Shown: positions 53,801-63,414 of the stretch, piece after piece
Layout: every line of letters begins with the position of its first letter
How positions within the stretch are numbered: the first letter of the stretch is position 1
Assembly: GCA_031417555.1 (NCBI GenBank)
Contig: JANOVV010000087.1
Coordinates: 1-64,000 of the forward strand
Direction: 5' to 3'
DNA length: 64,000 nucleotides
Source of the DNA: JADKIH01 sp031417555
GTDB lineage: Bacteria > Bacteroidota > Bacteroidia > AKYH767-A > 2013-40CM-41-45
Made by a program: the position numbers and the translations under genes
Notes under the pieces: generated by a model
Databases searched by the model: none
The model's input: only the letters and a program-made list of their open reading frames with translations
Told to the model about the DNA's origin: nothing

Positions 53801-55351
53801 ACCTGCTACCGTAGAGGATGTATTACTTAACGCTATTTGAATACATTGTGCAGAAGCAGTTGTATAGGAAAAAACCATGTCTTCGCCGCTTTCATAAAGT
53901 GAAGCACATGAACTGCTGCTGGAATTATTATAATCATCGCCTTTACATAAAGTAGTTTGTCCTGTTATCGTATACGGCAAAGAAGAAATCGGAACTGCAG
54001 TACCACACGTTGCTCCATTATTTCCTACCGGTGGAGCAGTAATTGAAAGAGTATAACTTGGTATTGCACCGGCCGCCGCATTTCGGTCAACGATAAGATA
54101 ATATGTATTTCCTGAAACCACATCAACACAAAATGACTGATTACCTGCAGCGCTCTGTGAAAATGCTACACAATTACTACTGGAGCCGATAAACGGACAA
54201 CCATCATAAAGCATTATGCCGACATTTGTTGAAGCGCTTGTTAATGTGACCGAAATATTTCCTGAAGAAGATGGTGTAAAAACATAAACTCTGTCTAACC
54301 CTTGCAAGTACGTACTACTTCCACATGAGATTGTATTAGCGGCAGTAAAATCATCACCCATGCCTGTTGTAGTAATACCCGCTCCACTATTGTAAGGCAG
54401 AGATGCAACATTTACAACGCCTAAACCCATTGAAGCCGGACATGTCGGAGGAATAGGAGATGTAACGCAAATATAAAATTGTAGCGTTGCCGGTGGAGGC
54501 GATAAAAAATCATACACACGGATATAGTAGGTATTACCTGAAACGAAACCGCTATAAGTAAGATTTTCTACTGCGCCTGTTGCTGTCGAATTCGAACACC
54601 CTAAACTTGTAAGCGAACCACAGCTTCCGGATAACACTTCAACAACAGCATCGAAAGAAGCGGAACCACCGACGGTAATAATATGTTGGAATTGTGTTGC
54701 AGTAAATTTATACCAAACATCATCGTTTGCAGAACCTGCACATGCAGATGAAGGCGAAGATCCTGTTGCATTTAATGTTTGACCGCAGGTCTGATTACAG
54801 GTTGGCGGAAAGGCAGGAGCTGAAGGTGTTAGAGTAATTGCTCCCGAACAATCATCGTTAGCAATTGGTGTTAGTACAGAAATAGTTCCAACAAGTGCAC
54901 CGGTATTTGCATTTTTAACTAGTCTTATATAATAAGTTGTGCCAATAGCTGTAGGTACAACTATAGTTTCAGTAATATTATTTCCACCTGCATTTATGCA
55001 AGCGGCTCCTCCTACCTCTAACATAGTTGCAACACCACATGTGCCTGTGTAAACCACCATTGCCAAATCTCGGCCGCCGGTAACTGTACCAATAATTGTT
55101 GTTGATGTAGATATTGCCGTAAACTGAAACCATCCATCTCCTTTTACATTTGAGGCAGTCACACACGTTGTACCCGTAGCAACATTTGCAGGAGGTTCTA
55201 TTCCAAAGCCATTAGGAACATTGTAACTAGTTGGTGTGCATGAATTAATTGGGACAGTAGGCACACTCGCTTCCGGACAAAGCAAATCCGACTGAGCGAT
55301 GGCAGAATATGAAATAAAAAAAAGTAAATACGATAATAAAAAGTGTTTCAT
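50885..55351 (-). CDS. Large T9SS type A protein with several PPC-like beta-sandwich domains
   Basis: A 1488-aa secreted protein. Signal peptide 1-19 (MKHFLLSYLLFFISYSAIA). The first 900 residues contain at least six PPC-like domains of about 110-120 residues, each with (D/N)VWYxFTA-like and GxTYYIRV-type strands (VWYKFTATQFQH, NTYYIRVYDF, GTYYIVVDSW). A beta-helix-like middle (about 950-1230, IKKNFYNANG, VVVKNTINLAVI) and a fibronectin-like module (RFEAHVKTSGVLLSWETASE, YRLKQIDYDGG) follow. The final 75 residues are the T9SS sorting domain (INIFPNPVKAVINF, EGIYYLKV). It lies 27 nt after a small secreted gene with the same strand, likely an operon. Confidence 0.85.
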   Translation of the reverse strand: MKHFLLSYLLFFISYSAIAQSDLLCPEASVPTVPINSCTPTSYNVPNGFGIEPPANVATGTTCVTASNVKGDGWFQFTAISTSTTIIGTVTGGRDLAMVVYTGTCGVATMLEVGGAACINAGGNNITETIVVPTAIGTTYYIRLVKNANTGALVGTISVLTPIANDDCSGAITLTPSAPAFPPTCNQTCGQTLNATGSSPSSACAGSANDDVWYKFTATQFQHIITVGGSASFDAVVEVLSGSCGSLTSLGCSNSTATGAVENLTYSGFVSGNTYYIRVYDFLSPPPATLQFYICVTSPIPPTCPASMGLGVVNVASLPYNSGAGITTTGMGDDFTAANTISCGSSTYLQGLDRVYVFTPSSSGNISVTLTSASTNVGIMLYDGCPFIGSSSNCVAFSQSAAGNQSFCVDVVSGNTYYLIVDRNAAAGAIPSYTLSITAPPVGNNGATCGTAVPISSLPYTITGQTTLCKGDDYNNSSSSSCASLYESGEDMVFSYTTASAQCIQIALSNTSSTVAGFTVYQGCPSSASSNCLGFVGGGNVSGNFTLPASGTYYIVVDSWSPPAFVTFDLNVTSSVGNSPNDFPCNATPLPLGTTVAGDNRCTNPELPAAPSCWTPTGTLNTVWYLVSPTGTSLNIKTILGTLTNTQIALYKGSCGSLTQVTPVGTSCNTDEIGCGGTTLNSQMTVTGLTPGTNYWIRVDGELNLTGTFSILAVDGNSGPPFTSQDCGAPLSVCQSNVVNSGYSGNGNYCDFGTGLNCITTGEVNSVWYTIPISSTGSLSFDIIPEDWPGAGTTGSDYDFAIWETGASGLTCTQLASTTPTRCNTSPLGITGCSPTGNSPAIYPGFNNEYELSIPVVAGQVYKLMISNGSGSSAGFTLNITSSPDPVTYPSPPSTLTWLGSTNTNWNVSSNWGSCSLPDCAVNVVCPSGPTNQPVITTNQTVKDVTINAGSTLTINPNVTLSVCGNFINGGNLVTGAGSIIKFIGTGNQFIGIIGAGNLIGANSFANLTMQKPSGTLTLQTNIDIKENDSLLSGQLNTNAKYIRIKKNFYNANGVTTHSPVAPGPSSTYEFNGMGPQVFTNNGSEIDLNNVFMNQSPASTLTLNTGAFNNMNVKGLFTLTNGIIVTGAREVVVKNTINLAVINFNTNSYVEGNLRRYLAANATGVFDFPVGHATPGYELASVNFVTATQIPQLLAYFTPWVVVPNGPLPIECVVANYTLTPALDHGYWTINASASPNTGTYNMTLNNRGYGNAANGWTVMKRTPSGSGAWALNGTCVVTSTALVTVRNGMNGFSDFAVAQSATRLPIELLRFEAHVKTSGVLLSWETASEINNNYFNVERSSDGDKFESIGVIPGSGTTTQNHTYSFTDPDPGIGIFYYRLKQIDYDGGYSYSDVVAVKLNSIINEINIFPNPVKAVINFEFESVNTSKVHFQILDIMGKILIEESKEISKGNISSQIDVKELPEGIYYLKVFTSDSIYKGKFLKLNN

Positions 55352-55378
55352 GTGGTGGGCCTGAATCGGTTTCAGGCA

Positions 55379-55753
55379 TTAATGTGTTTTGTTATCTATA
55401 GATCTAAGATTTGAGATTTTATAATTACTTTTTATTTTAGGAATATCGCTGCTGTATATTTTTTCTATGGTCGTATTGATTACTAATTGATTCAAAATAT
55501 TCATTATTGTAGACTCATCTTTTATGACTTCACTATCGTAAGCAATTATCATTACTTTTAATTCATAACAAGCTTCAATTTCTTTTATACCCGGAAGTGT
55601 TTCAATGGCATTCGTAATTATTCTCGCATTTTTTTCTGCCAATAATGGAAGACGTAATAGGATTTCTTTTTTGACAATGTTATTATCTGATGAAAAGCAA
55701 ACAGTGCTTGTCATAAATAAATACAACATCAAAAAGAAAATTCTTTTTGTCAT
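55379..55753 (-). CDS. Small secreted HMA-like protein
   Basis: A 124-aa protein with signal peptide 1-21. Residues about 25-100 alternate beta-alpha-beta (EILLRLPLLAEKNARIITNAIETLPGIKEIEACYELKVMIIAYDSEVIKDESTIMNILNQL), which resembles a heavy-metal-associated (HMA) ferredoxin-like fold but lacks its CxxC metal site. Hence binding to metal is doubtful. It is the first gene of a two-gene operon with the 1488-aa T9SS protein. On the minus strand the box TAAATTTG (55801-55808) may be its -7 element. Confidence 0.6.
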   Translation of the reverse strand: MTKRIFFLMLYLFMTSTVCFSSDNNIVKKEILLRLPLLAEKNARIITNAIETLPGIKEIEACYELKVMIIAYDSEVIKDESTIMNILNQLVINTTIEKIYSSDIPKIKSNYKISNLRSIDNKTH

Positions 55754-56314
55754 TTCAAAAATATATTTCCACTATTAACTGAACGTTATCTTTTGTTTTG
55801 CAAATTTAATCTCTATAATTATCAGTATTAACAGCCCTTTCAGATGTTTTTAAAAAAACTTTACACATCAGTCCCAATATGTAATTAACACTAAAAATTC
55901 GTTTTTTCTTCAAAAATCTTTCAAACACCCCGTTAATATTGACGAAACAAGCCTAATCATTGGTGAATAAATCCCAAACATTTAGGCTTTTTTATAACTT
56001 AATTGCAAAATTTAAACAGAAAACCATAAATTTTACCTCTAAAATAATATAATAAATTTACTGAAACAAGCCTCCAGAGCGTATTTCAAGCGTTTCTCAT
56101 TTCCGGGAAAATGAAAATAAATAAATATTCAACATGTTTTAAAAACCATTATCAATTACAAAATGAAAAAATTTATTTCTTTTTTTAAAAAAAATATTTT
56201 TTGCACCAATTAATTTCAGTTTTTTAACCAGAAAACGAAAACCATATTAAATACAATAACCCTCTACTAATAAACCCACCAACATCTTGTTTCTTGATTC
56301 TTGCTTCTTGACTC
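55754..56314. other. Gene-free AT-rich stretch
   Basis: No gene is recognised. A loose hairpin with AAGCCTAA and TTTAGGCTT arms and a T-tract lies near 55949-55995, but its loop is over 25 nt. Confidence 0.4.
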
Positions 56315-57061
56315 TCAAAGATCATTTACATCAGTGCCTACAACTTGCAAATCTCTCTTTTCATCTGAGGACACATTCGTTCTTGATATTTGCCCTGTGT
56401 TTTCATTGAACCCCTTTTTATTACCTGCATTTAAAGAATTTTCAATAAAGTTCATTCCCTTTTGTGTTATTTCGTAATACCCTTTTTTTCTTGCTCCATT
56501 GTATTGAATGAGTTCGAATTTTTTCAAGGCACTTACATAGCGGGCGCCTGTTACTCCACCAACACCGCAATTAGCAAATAAGTCTGCCGCACGCAAAGAT
56601 GTTGTACTGTATAAATGAACGAGCATTAAAATCTGCTTACGTAAGTTTGGACCATTGTGTGCAACTTGTCCGGGATATTTTTTCCATCTCTCATACAAAT
56701 CATCCAAATCAAATTCTGCTTCAATTTTTTTAGCTGCGATTTCCCGGCTTGTCAATGTTGAATTATCTGTTTTGTTATTTTCAGATGAAAACAAATTGTC
56801 ACTCCGCTTTCTCAATTTGTCATTCAATTGCATAAGATTACTGTTGATCAACTGAAGCTCTTCATTACGAATATGTAAATCATCAATAATTTTTTGATAA
56901 TCATCCGTCCGTTTTAACATTTTTCCATTTCTGATGATCAAATGATTGTATTGATGGTACAATTCTTCATTCTCATTCGTCAACTCCTTGATAACTTTAG
57001 ATTGATTCTCAATCTTCAATTTAAGACTTTCAATTGTCATTTTACTGTTAATGTCTTCCAT
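56315..57061 (-). CDS. Coiled-coil protein with winged helix-turn-helix domain
   Basis: A 248-aa protein. Residues about 5-95 form a long coiled coil (MTIESLKLKIENQSKVIKEL, then ENEELYHQYNHLIIRN). Residues about 125-215 are a winged helix: ILMLVHLYSTTSLRAADLFANCGVGGVTGARYVSALKKFELIQY, then RKKGYYEITQKGMNFI, the wing and reading helix. No ligand domain. It probably binds DNA as a multimer. A palindrome upstream may be its own operator. Neighbouring genes are not coregulated. Confidence 0.7.
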   Translation of the reverse strand: MEDINSKMTIESLKLKIENQSKVIKELTNENEELYHQYNHLIIRNGKMLKRTDDYQKIIDDLHIRNEELQLINSNLMQLNDKLRKRSDNLFSSENNKTDNSTLTSREIAAKKIEAEFDLDDLYERWKKYPGQVAHNGPNLRKQILMLVHLYSTTSLRAADLFANCGVGGVTGARYVSALKKFELIQYNGARKKGYYEITQKGMNFIENSLNAGNKKGFNENTGQISRTNVSSDEKRDLQVVGTDVNDL

Positions 57062-57094
57062 TCTACCTTTTTAGTGTTTAAATATCCATAAATG

Positions 57095-57118
57095 ATGGTA
57101 TAAAAATATCTATACCAT
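57095..57118 (-). promoter_or_regulatory. Candidate autoregulatory palindrome of the winged-helix gene
   Basis: Arms ATGGTATA (57095-57102) and TATACCAT (57111-57118) are perfect with an 8-bp spacer, starting 34 bp upstream of the winged-helix start codon at 57061. Position and symmetry suit a dimeric repressor. Confidence 0.55.
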
Positions 57119-57321
57119 TCCAATAATAAGGGTTCTGTTAATAACTTTTACCGTAAAAACTGATCTAAGATTTTAGAAAATGATTGTGTAAATTATAATA
57201 AACAATACCATTTGCTTATTGAAAAATCTGCGTAAACCCGTTTAATCCGTAACATCCGTGTTCTATTAATAATTAAACACTCTACTGATCTTTTTTAGTA
57301 ATATCAATTTATATTTACCCA

Positions 57322-58227
57322 ATGCTTTTACTTACCCCGGAAAATTTTGCTGATTATGAATTAATCGATTGTGGAGGATTTGAAAAAATAGAACGATTCG
57401 GACAATACATTACGATTCGGCCTGAACCGCAAGCTTTATGGGATGCTAAACTTTCTCAAAAAGAATGGGAAAAGATGGCACATGTCCGTTTTGTACCCAT
57501 TTCCAGTTCTTCCGGATCGTGGAAAAAGCTTAAAGAAATGCCCGACCGTTGGACGATAGATTATCCCCTTCATTCACTCAATTTAAAAAATAGTAATTTA
57601 AAAACAGATACACTGCGGTTTCGTCTGGCTCTAACCTCCTTCAAACATGTTGGAATTTTTCCTGAGCAAGCTTCCAATTGGGAATACATAATAGAAAGTA
57701 TTTCTAAAATAAAAACACCGAATCCAAAAATATTAAACCTCTTCGCTTATACCGGCGGCGCTTCACTGGCAGCCAAAGCAGCAGGTGCAGATGTTATTCA
57801 TCTCGATTCTGTTAAACAGGTCGTAACTTGGGCAAATGCAAATATGGAATTAAGTAATCTGAATGATATCCGGTGGATTGTAGAAGATGCTATGGCTTTC
57901 GTTAAAAAAGAAGTACGACGTGGTAAAAAATACAATGGTATTATCCTCGATCCTCCTGCTTATGGACATGGCACGGAAGGACAAAAATGGAAGCTGGAAG
58001 ATATGATTTCTGAAATGCTGCACAACGTTTTGGATCTGCTGGAAGAAGAAGAACGATTTCTGATTTTAAATACCTACTCCCTTGGCTTCTCTTCATTAAT
58101 CGTTGAAAACCTCCTCGGCAAACAGAAAAATCTGCAATCCGGCGAGCTCTATCTGCAATCCCGAACAGGCTTTAAATTACCACTTGGAGTGTTTGGAAGA
58201 TTTTTTTCCTCAGACGGCCAACATTAA
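57322..58227 (+). CDS. Class I SAM-dependent rRNA methyltransferase-like protein
   Basis: A 301-aa protein. The N-terminal 100 residues (ADYELIDCGGFEKIERFGQY, ALWDAKLSQKEWEKMAHVRF) form the RNA-binding part. SAM-binding motif I is ILNLFAYTGGASLAAKAAGA, and the catalytic-type motif is GIILDPPAYGHG. This is the RlmI/RlmK branch that makes 5-methylcytosine or similar in 23S rRNA; the exact target is not readable. It appears monocistronic, followed about 220 bp later by the DUF4175 operon. Confidence 0.85.
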   Translation: MLLLTPENFADYELIDCGGFEKIERFGQYITIRPEPQALWDAKLSQKEWEKMAHVRFVPISSSSGSWKKLKEMPDRWTIDYPLHSLNLKNSNLKTDTLRFRLALTSFKHVGIFPEQASNWEYIIESISKIKTPNPKILNLFAYTGGASLAAKAAGADVIHLDSVKQVVTWANANMELSNLNDIRWIVEDAMAFVKKEVRRGKKYNGIILDPPAYGHGTEGQKWKLEDMISEMLHNVLDLLEEEERFLILNTYSLGFSSLIVENLLGKQKNLQSGELYLQSRTGFKLPLGVFGRFFSSDGQH

Positions 58228-58449
58228 CAATTGTTTTGCCTTTAATTTTTCGTTGCGAAACTCTGAAAAAAAGAAATTATCCAATCAGAAAAATATTGAG
58301 CGATATTTTCAGGATTGAAGTTTAAATTATTAATAAGAGTTAAATTCGGCTAAACGCTAACCTGTAAAGCTTAAAGTCGTAGAATATTAGCACCATTCCG
58401 ACGTTTAAATTACTAAATTTGTATTTCATAGAACTATTCAGGTAATACC

Positions 58450-61400
58450 ATGTCAGACAGTTATCAATTGCTTATTGCCAGGCTCGATGCCTTCATCAGA
58501 AAATATTATAAGAACCAACTTGTTCGTGGAGCCATTTACACGTTTACATTGTCTCTGGCTTTTTTCCTTTTAATAACATCTCTCGAATTTATCGGTCATT
58601 TCAATACAAGTCTGCGAACAGTTTTATTCTATTCTTTCATTGGAACTATTTTATTTATTGTAAGTAAATTCATTATTTATCCTCTGTTACATCTCTATAG
58701 TTTTGGAAAAATAATTTCTCACGAACAGGCTGCCGAAATTATTGGAAAACATTTTGGAAATGTGCAAGACAAACTCTTGAATGTTCTTCAGCTTAAAAAA
58801 CAATCAGAAGAACTTTCAAATAATAAAAATAATATCTTATTACTGGCAGGTATTGACCAGAAAATAAGTGAACTCAAGCCTGTTCCATTCGTAGCTGCTA
58901 TCGATCTGTCAGAGAACAAGCGCTATTTACGTTATGCCATTATTCCTTTGTGTGCATTTATTGTTATTCTTTTTACTGCACCTTCTCTGATTAAAGAAAG
59001 CACAAAAAGACTTATCGAACATGGCACCCATTTCGAAAAACCGGCTCCGTTTACATTCGTACTTCTCAATAAAGAATTAAAAACAGTCCAGCAACAGGAT
59101 TTTCAACTGGATGTAAATATTAAAGGCAATGAAATTCCCGCCGAAGTGTTTTTAGAAATAAATGGCAATCAATTCAAACTCGAAAAAGAAAACCTGACTA
59201 GTTTTCATTATCTTCTTAGAAATATTCAGAAATCACAAACCTTCCGGTTTTTTGCTGATGGTTTTTATTCACAGGAATATACGCTCGAAGCATTGCCTAA
59301 TCCGGTATTGACAAATTTTCAGGTTAGTCTGGAATACCCGGCTTACTTACATAAACAAAACGAGTCATTAAAAAACACCGGCGATCTTCTAATTCCCGCC
59401 GGCACCAGGGTAAGTTGGAATTTTACCACTCAAAATACCGAAACAATTCGCCTTTCTTTTCATGATTCTCTGGTTATATTAAATCCTAAAAATGAAAACA
59501 CTTTCTCGTTTTCAAAACGTTTTTATAAAAATGATTCTTACTGCTTGTCTCCCGGTAATCATTTTCTCAATAGCAAAGATTCTATTCGTTATTCCATTTC
59601 TGTTACTCCGGATTTATATCCAACAATAACAATCGAACAACAAAGCGATTCGCTGTCGACCAAACGAACATTTTTCAGAGGACTTGTAAAAGATGATTAT
59701 GGTTTTTCAAAATTATCTTTCAATTACCGCTTTCTAAAATCGAACGATTCTTTACAAAGCAAAAAAGACAAACAGTTTTCAGAAATACTTCCTGTAAGTA
59801 AAAGTCTGAATACCGATCCGTTTTTCTATTCATGGGATTTAAATACCGTAAATATTTCTGCCGGCGATGAAGTTGAATATTATTTTGAGGTATGGGATAA
59901 CGATGGTATTAACGGACCCAAATCAGCCCGTTCTCAGTCGCAATTATTCAAAGCTCCAAGCCTGGAAGATATTAAAGAGAATACCGAAAAAAAGAATGAA
60001 GACATCAAATCTGATCTCATTGAAAGTATTGCTAAAGCAAAGCAAATGCAAAAAGAACTTAATGATTTGAGTAAAAAGATTCTTGATAAAAAAGAAATGT
60101 CGTGGGAAGATAAAAAGAAAACAGAAGATCTGTTAGAAAAACAGAAGGAGCTAGAAAAGAAACTTGAAGACATCAAAAATAAAAACGAACAAAAGAATCG
60201 TCAGGAAGAAGAATATAAAAAAGTAAATGAAGACATCGCTCAGAAACAAGCGCAACTGCAGTCTATTCTCGACAAACTTCAGTCTCCTGAGTTGAAAAAG
60301 CTTTTAGAGCAATTGCAGCAACTGATGCAGAATGTAGATAAAAACAAACTACAGGAACAACTTAGCGATTTGAAACTCGATAATAAAGACCTGCAAAAAG
60401 ATCTTGAACGAACGATTGAGCTTTTCAAACAAATGGAATTCGAGCAAAAGCTTCAGGATAATATTGACAAGCTCAACGACCTCGCTAAGAAACAAGATGA
60501 GCTTGCAAAAAAATCAAATGATAAAACCGGTGACAGCAAAGATCTAAAAGATAAACAGGACGAGCTGAATAAAAAATTTGATGACTTCCGTAAAGACATG
60601 GACGATCTTGCCAAGAAAAATGAAGCTTTGGAAGAAAAAAAGAATCTTGAAAATACAGATGCTCAGGAAGAAGACATTAAAAAAGATATGGAAAATAGTT
60701 CCGAGCAGTTAGGAGAAAATAAAAGTGGCAAGGCTTCTAAATCACAAAAAAATGCTTCCTCAAAAATGGAACAGCTTGCAAAGAAAATGAATGAAATGCA
60801 AAGTCAGATGGCCAAAGAAGAAAACGAAGAAGATATGAATGCATTGCGAGCTTTGTTGGAAAACCTTCTGCGGTTATCTTTCGATCAGGAAGGAGTAATG
60901 CAGAATCTGAAAACAACCGATATAAACAATCCGCAATACCTTAAACTTAGTCAGCTGCAACGTAAACTTAAAGACGATGCCAAGATGATTGAAGATTCAC
61001 TGTTCGCTCTAAGTAAAAGAGTAACACAGATTGAAGCAAAGGTAAACCAGGAGATTTCTGCCATCAATTACAATATGGATGAAGGATTAGAAAATCTCGA
61101 AGACAGGCTCGTGCCTCAGGCAAGAAACCGGCAACAATTGGTGATGACGTCTGTAAATAATCTAACATTAATGTTAAGCGAGGCTCTGCAACAAATGATG
61201 AAACAACAGGCGGATCCAAAGGGGAGCTGTAACAAACCGGGAGGAAAAAAGAAATCCTCCTCCTTGGCGCAGTTAAGAAAAATGCAGGAAGAGCTTAATA
61301 AAAATATGAAGAAGGCTAAAGAAGGAATGATGCCGGGTCAGAACAAAAAAGACAAGCAAGGCCGACCTGATCAATCGATGAGCGAACAATTGGCTAAGAT

Positions 61401-61803
61401 GGCTGCACAACAGGAATTTATTAGAAATGAAATAAATAAGATTAATCAGGAGGAGAATAAAGACGGTAAAAACTCCCTCGGAAACCTCGAAGATATTGCC
61501 AATCAGATGGAGCAAACTGAAAAAGATATCGTTAACAGAATGATCTCTGAGCAAACTTTAAAACGTCAGCAAGATATCACTACACGGCTGCTGGAAAGCG
61601 AAAAAGCGGAGCGGGAAAGAGACCAGGAGGAGCAAAGAAAATCGGAGGAATCAAAAAATGCATTCCACCGTAACCCTGAAGGATTTGATGAGTATAAGAG
61701 ACTTAAGTTAAAAGAAATGGAATTGTTGAGGACTGTTCCACCTTCTCTGAATTCTTATTACAAACAGAAGGTTAACGATTATTTCCAATCCATTGATAAA
61801 TAA
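58450..61803 (+). CDS. DUF4175-family large membrane protein
   Basis: A 1117-aa protein with three membrane segments in the first 180 residues (about 27-47, 55-75, 158-178). A periplasmic beta-rich region to about 500 follows (VSLEYPAYLHK, VEYYFEVWDNDGINGPKSARS), then a very long charged coiled coil (about 505-830) and a Q/M/K-rich C-terminus. The layout matches DUF4175 proteins of Bacteroidota, found in front of RsbW-like and YbeY genes. Function is unknown. A TAAATTTG box lies at 58414-58421, without a good -33 partner. Confidence 0.85.
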   Translation: MSDSYQLLIARLDAFIRKYYKNQLVRGAIYTFTLSLAFFLLITSLEFIGHFNTSLRTVLFYSFIGTILFIVSKFIIYPLLHLYSFGKIISHEQAAEIIGKHFGNVQDKLLNVLQLKKQSEELSNNKNNILLLAGIDQKISELKPVPFVAAIDLSENKRYLRYAIIPLCAFIVILFTAPSLIKESTKRLIEHGTHFEKPAPFTFVLLNKELKTVQQQDFQLDVNIKGNEIPAEVFLEINGNQFKLEKENLTSFHYLLRNIQKSQTFRFFADGFYSQEYTLEALPNPVLTNFQVSLEYPAYLHKQNESLKNTGDLLIPAGTRVSWNFTTQNTETIRLSFHDSLVILNPKNENTFSFSKRFYKNDSYCLSPGNHFLNSKDSIRYSISVTPDLYPTITIEQQSDSLSTKRTFFRGLVKDDYGFSKLSFNYRFLKSNDSLQSKKDKQFSEILPVSKSLNTDPFFYSWDLNTVNISAGDEVEYYFEVWDNDGINGPKSARSQSQLFKAPSLEDIKENTEKKNEDIKSDLIESIAKAKQMQKELNDLSKKILDKKEMSWEDKKKTEDLLEKQKELEKKLEDIKNKNEQKNRQEEEYKKVNEDIAQKQAQLQSILDKLQSPELKKLLEQLQQLMQNVDKNKLQEQLSDLKLDNKDLQKDLERTIELFKQMEFEQKLQDNIDKLNDLAKKQDELAKKSNDKTGDSKDLKDKQDELNKKFDDFRKDMDDLAKKNEALEEKKNLENTDAQEEDIKKDMENSSEQLGENKSGKASKSQKNASSKMEQLAKKMNEMQSQMAKEENEEDMNALRALLENLLRLSFDQEGVMQNLKTTDINNPQYLKLSQLQRKLKDDAKMIEDSLFALSKRVTQIEAKVNQEISAINYNMDEGLENLEDRLVPQARNRQQLVMTSVNNLTLMLSEALQQMMKQQADPKGSCNKPGGKKKSSSLAQLRKMQEELNKNMKKAKEGMMPGQNKKDKQGRPDQSMSEQLAKMAAQQEFIRNEINKINQEENKDGKNSLGNLEDIANQMEQTEKDIVNRMISEQTLKRQQDITTRLLESEKAERERDQEEQRKSEESKNAFHRNPEGFDEYKRLKLKEMELLRTVPPSLNSYYKQKVNDYFQSIDK

Positions 61804-61810
61804 TCCTTTA

Positions 61811-62230
61811 ATGCAGCTTGCAGACGATTTTCAAACCATCGAATTAAAATCGAATCCGGATAGTCTTACAGTAGTCGAACGAATGATCGACGATGTTCGC
61901 AGTAAGTATAATGTAAGCGAAGATGTTTTTGGGAACATGCTTGTTGCCATTACTGAAGCTGTTACGAATGCTATTTATCATGGTAATAAATCTGATCCAA
62001 AGAAAAAGGTAAGCGTCACTTGTACGCATTCGCCGCATGCCATTGTTTTTACAATTGCCGATGAAGGTCCCGGATTTGATTATTACAATCTTCCCGATCC
62101 AACGTCTCCCGAAAATCTTGAAAAAGAATGTGGAAGAGGAATTTTCCTCATGAAACATCTTACAGACCAGCTGATCTTTTCAGAAAACGGCCGAGTGGTC
62201 GAATTAAATTTTAAATTATCGGGTAATTAA
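61811..62230 (+). CDS. ATP-binding anti-sigma factor-like protein (RsbW/HATPase_c_2)
   Basis: The better start is the ATG at 61811, 7 nt after the DUF4175 stop, giving 139 aa; the earlier TTG at 61793 overlaps that gene. Motifs of the GHKL kinase-type ATP fold are in order: EAVTNAIYHGN (N box), DEGPGFDYY (G1) and ECGRGIFLMKHL (G2). Such proteins phosphorylate anti-anti-sigma factors or act as serine kinases in stress and cell cycle control. It is translationally close to DUF4175, so the pair forms an operon. Confidence 0.9.
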   Translation: MQLADDFQTIELKSNPDSLTVVERMIDDVRSKYNVSEDVFGNMLVAITEAVTNAIYHGNKSDPKKKVSVTCTHSPHAIVFTIADEGPGFDYYNLPDPTSPENLEKECGRGIFLMKHLTDQLIFSENGRVVELNFKLSGN

Positions 62231-62354
62231 TAAAATTTCACTGTATATTTTTTATACCATCAGTACCGATTACATAGGTAAAATCACGATTGACTTTCTT
62301 ATCAAATCCGAATTCAAGATTATCTTTTAATTCTTTTTTTCTTGGTTCAGACAA

Positions 62355-63251
62355 TTATTTTAGCGGTGGCTGTATATGCCATATTAAAGAAACCCTGAAA
62401 CGTTGATAAGAGTAATCATTTAAACCCCATTGATAAGAAACCTTCCAGTCGAAATGAGGATTTTTCATTCGCAAACTTGCCCTGTAAACAATTGGTTTAT
62501 CTCCAATATCAAGATAACCTGAATAACCTGCTAAGGATTGAGAAAAAATGATTCTTTTGAAATTAATATCGGCGCCCAAACCATAAAGAATACAATCGTT
62601 CTGTAAATGCTGAAGATCGTACGTTTGGTAATCATAAAATCCTCCCATAAAATATAAGCGCAGAATACTTTTTTTTATGTTATAATTTTTTCCGGCGCTG
62701 ATATCAAAAAAATATCCGGGCCCGTCGGTATAACGTGCATTGCGAAGGTTAGTCCCTGATGCAGTTCGAAAAGCTATTTGCAATAATATATCAGGAAAGA
62801 ATTTTTGATTACGAATTAATTGAAAGTCGCTGTAAAAATAAATATCTCCTCCGGCTCCTCCTCTACCATTCTTTGTTCTAGCCGCTCTTTGATCGCGAGT
62901 GGCTGTATCCGTTTTGAACCATTCATACGGAATAACATCCATCGATACGGCCATCCTATTATTAAAAAGTGGAAGATAACCCCGGGTATAAAAGTCTGTC
63001 GTTTTATCTCCTTTACTGTAATGATAATCCCCTGCTACTTCCAATTCAGCTGTTGTGTCAATATTTCCTTTTGTCACTTCCGGGACAGGCAAAGCATTAG
63101 GGCCCATAAAAGAAGTAGAAATTGTCAAGTATTGATTCCATGGCGTATGTCCGTCCCACTTATGGATAGCAGCCCACCATCCAAAATCTTCCTCAGCATG
63201 AAGAGAAGGGCAAAATAAAATGTAAAAAAGGAAAAGAAATAATCGTTTCAT
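62355..63251 (-). CDS. Predicted outer-membrane beta-barrel protein
   Basis: A 298-aa protein with signal peptide 1-19 (ends SLHA). It begins EEDFGWWAAIHKWDGHTPWNQYLTIS and continues as strands with many aromatic residues (FYTRGYLPLFNNRMAVSMDVIPYEWF, YFYSDFQLIRNQKFFPDILLQIAFR) to a final QRFRVSLIWHIQPPLK. A barrel fold is likely. It sits between RsbW-like and YbeY genes on the opposite strand. No family was recognised. Confidence 0.65.
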   Translation of the reverse strand: MKRLFLFLFYILFCPSLHAEEDFGWWAAIHKWDGHTPWNQYLTISTSFMGPNALPVPEVTKGNIDTTAELEVAGDYHYSKGDKTTDFYTRGYLPLFNNRMAVSMDVIPYEWFKTDTATRDQRAARTKNGRGGAGGDIYFYSDFQLIRNQKFFPDILLQIAFRTASGTNLRNARYTDGPGYFFDISAGKNYNIKKSILRLYFMGGFYDYQTYDLQHLQNDCILYGLGADINFKRIIFSQSLAGYSGYLDIGDKPIVYRASLRMKNPHFDWKVSYQWGLNDYSYQRFRVSLIWHIQPPLK

Positions 63252-63414
63252 TTTAGATTCGGATTAACAGAAATCGTAGAACATAACAAAGCACAAAGTA
63301 ATAGTAATTTACTGAAAAATAATTTGTTAATTTAACTCTGACAATGTGTTACAAAGCTGTCTATCTTAATACTTTTACCCATGATTAAAGACCGGTTAAT
63401 ATAAAAAATTTACT

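Noticed and set aside
55949..55995. Possible terminator with AAGCCTAA and TTTAGGCTT arms
   Set aside because: Loop over 25 nt and no plus-strand gene upstream to terminate.
61793..61810. TTG start for the RsbW-like protein overlapping the DUF4175 gene
   Set aside because: The ATG at 61811 gives the usual family length and tight spacing without overlap.
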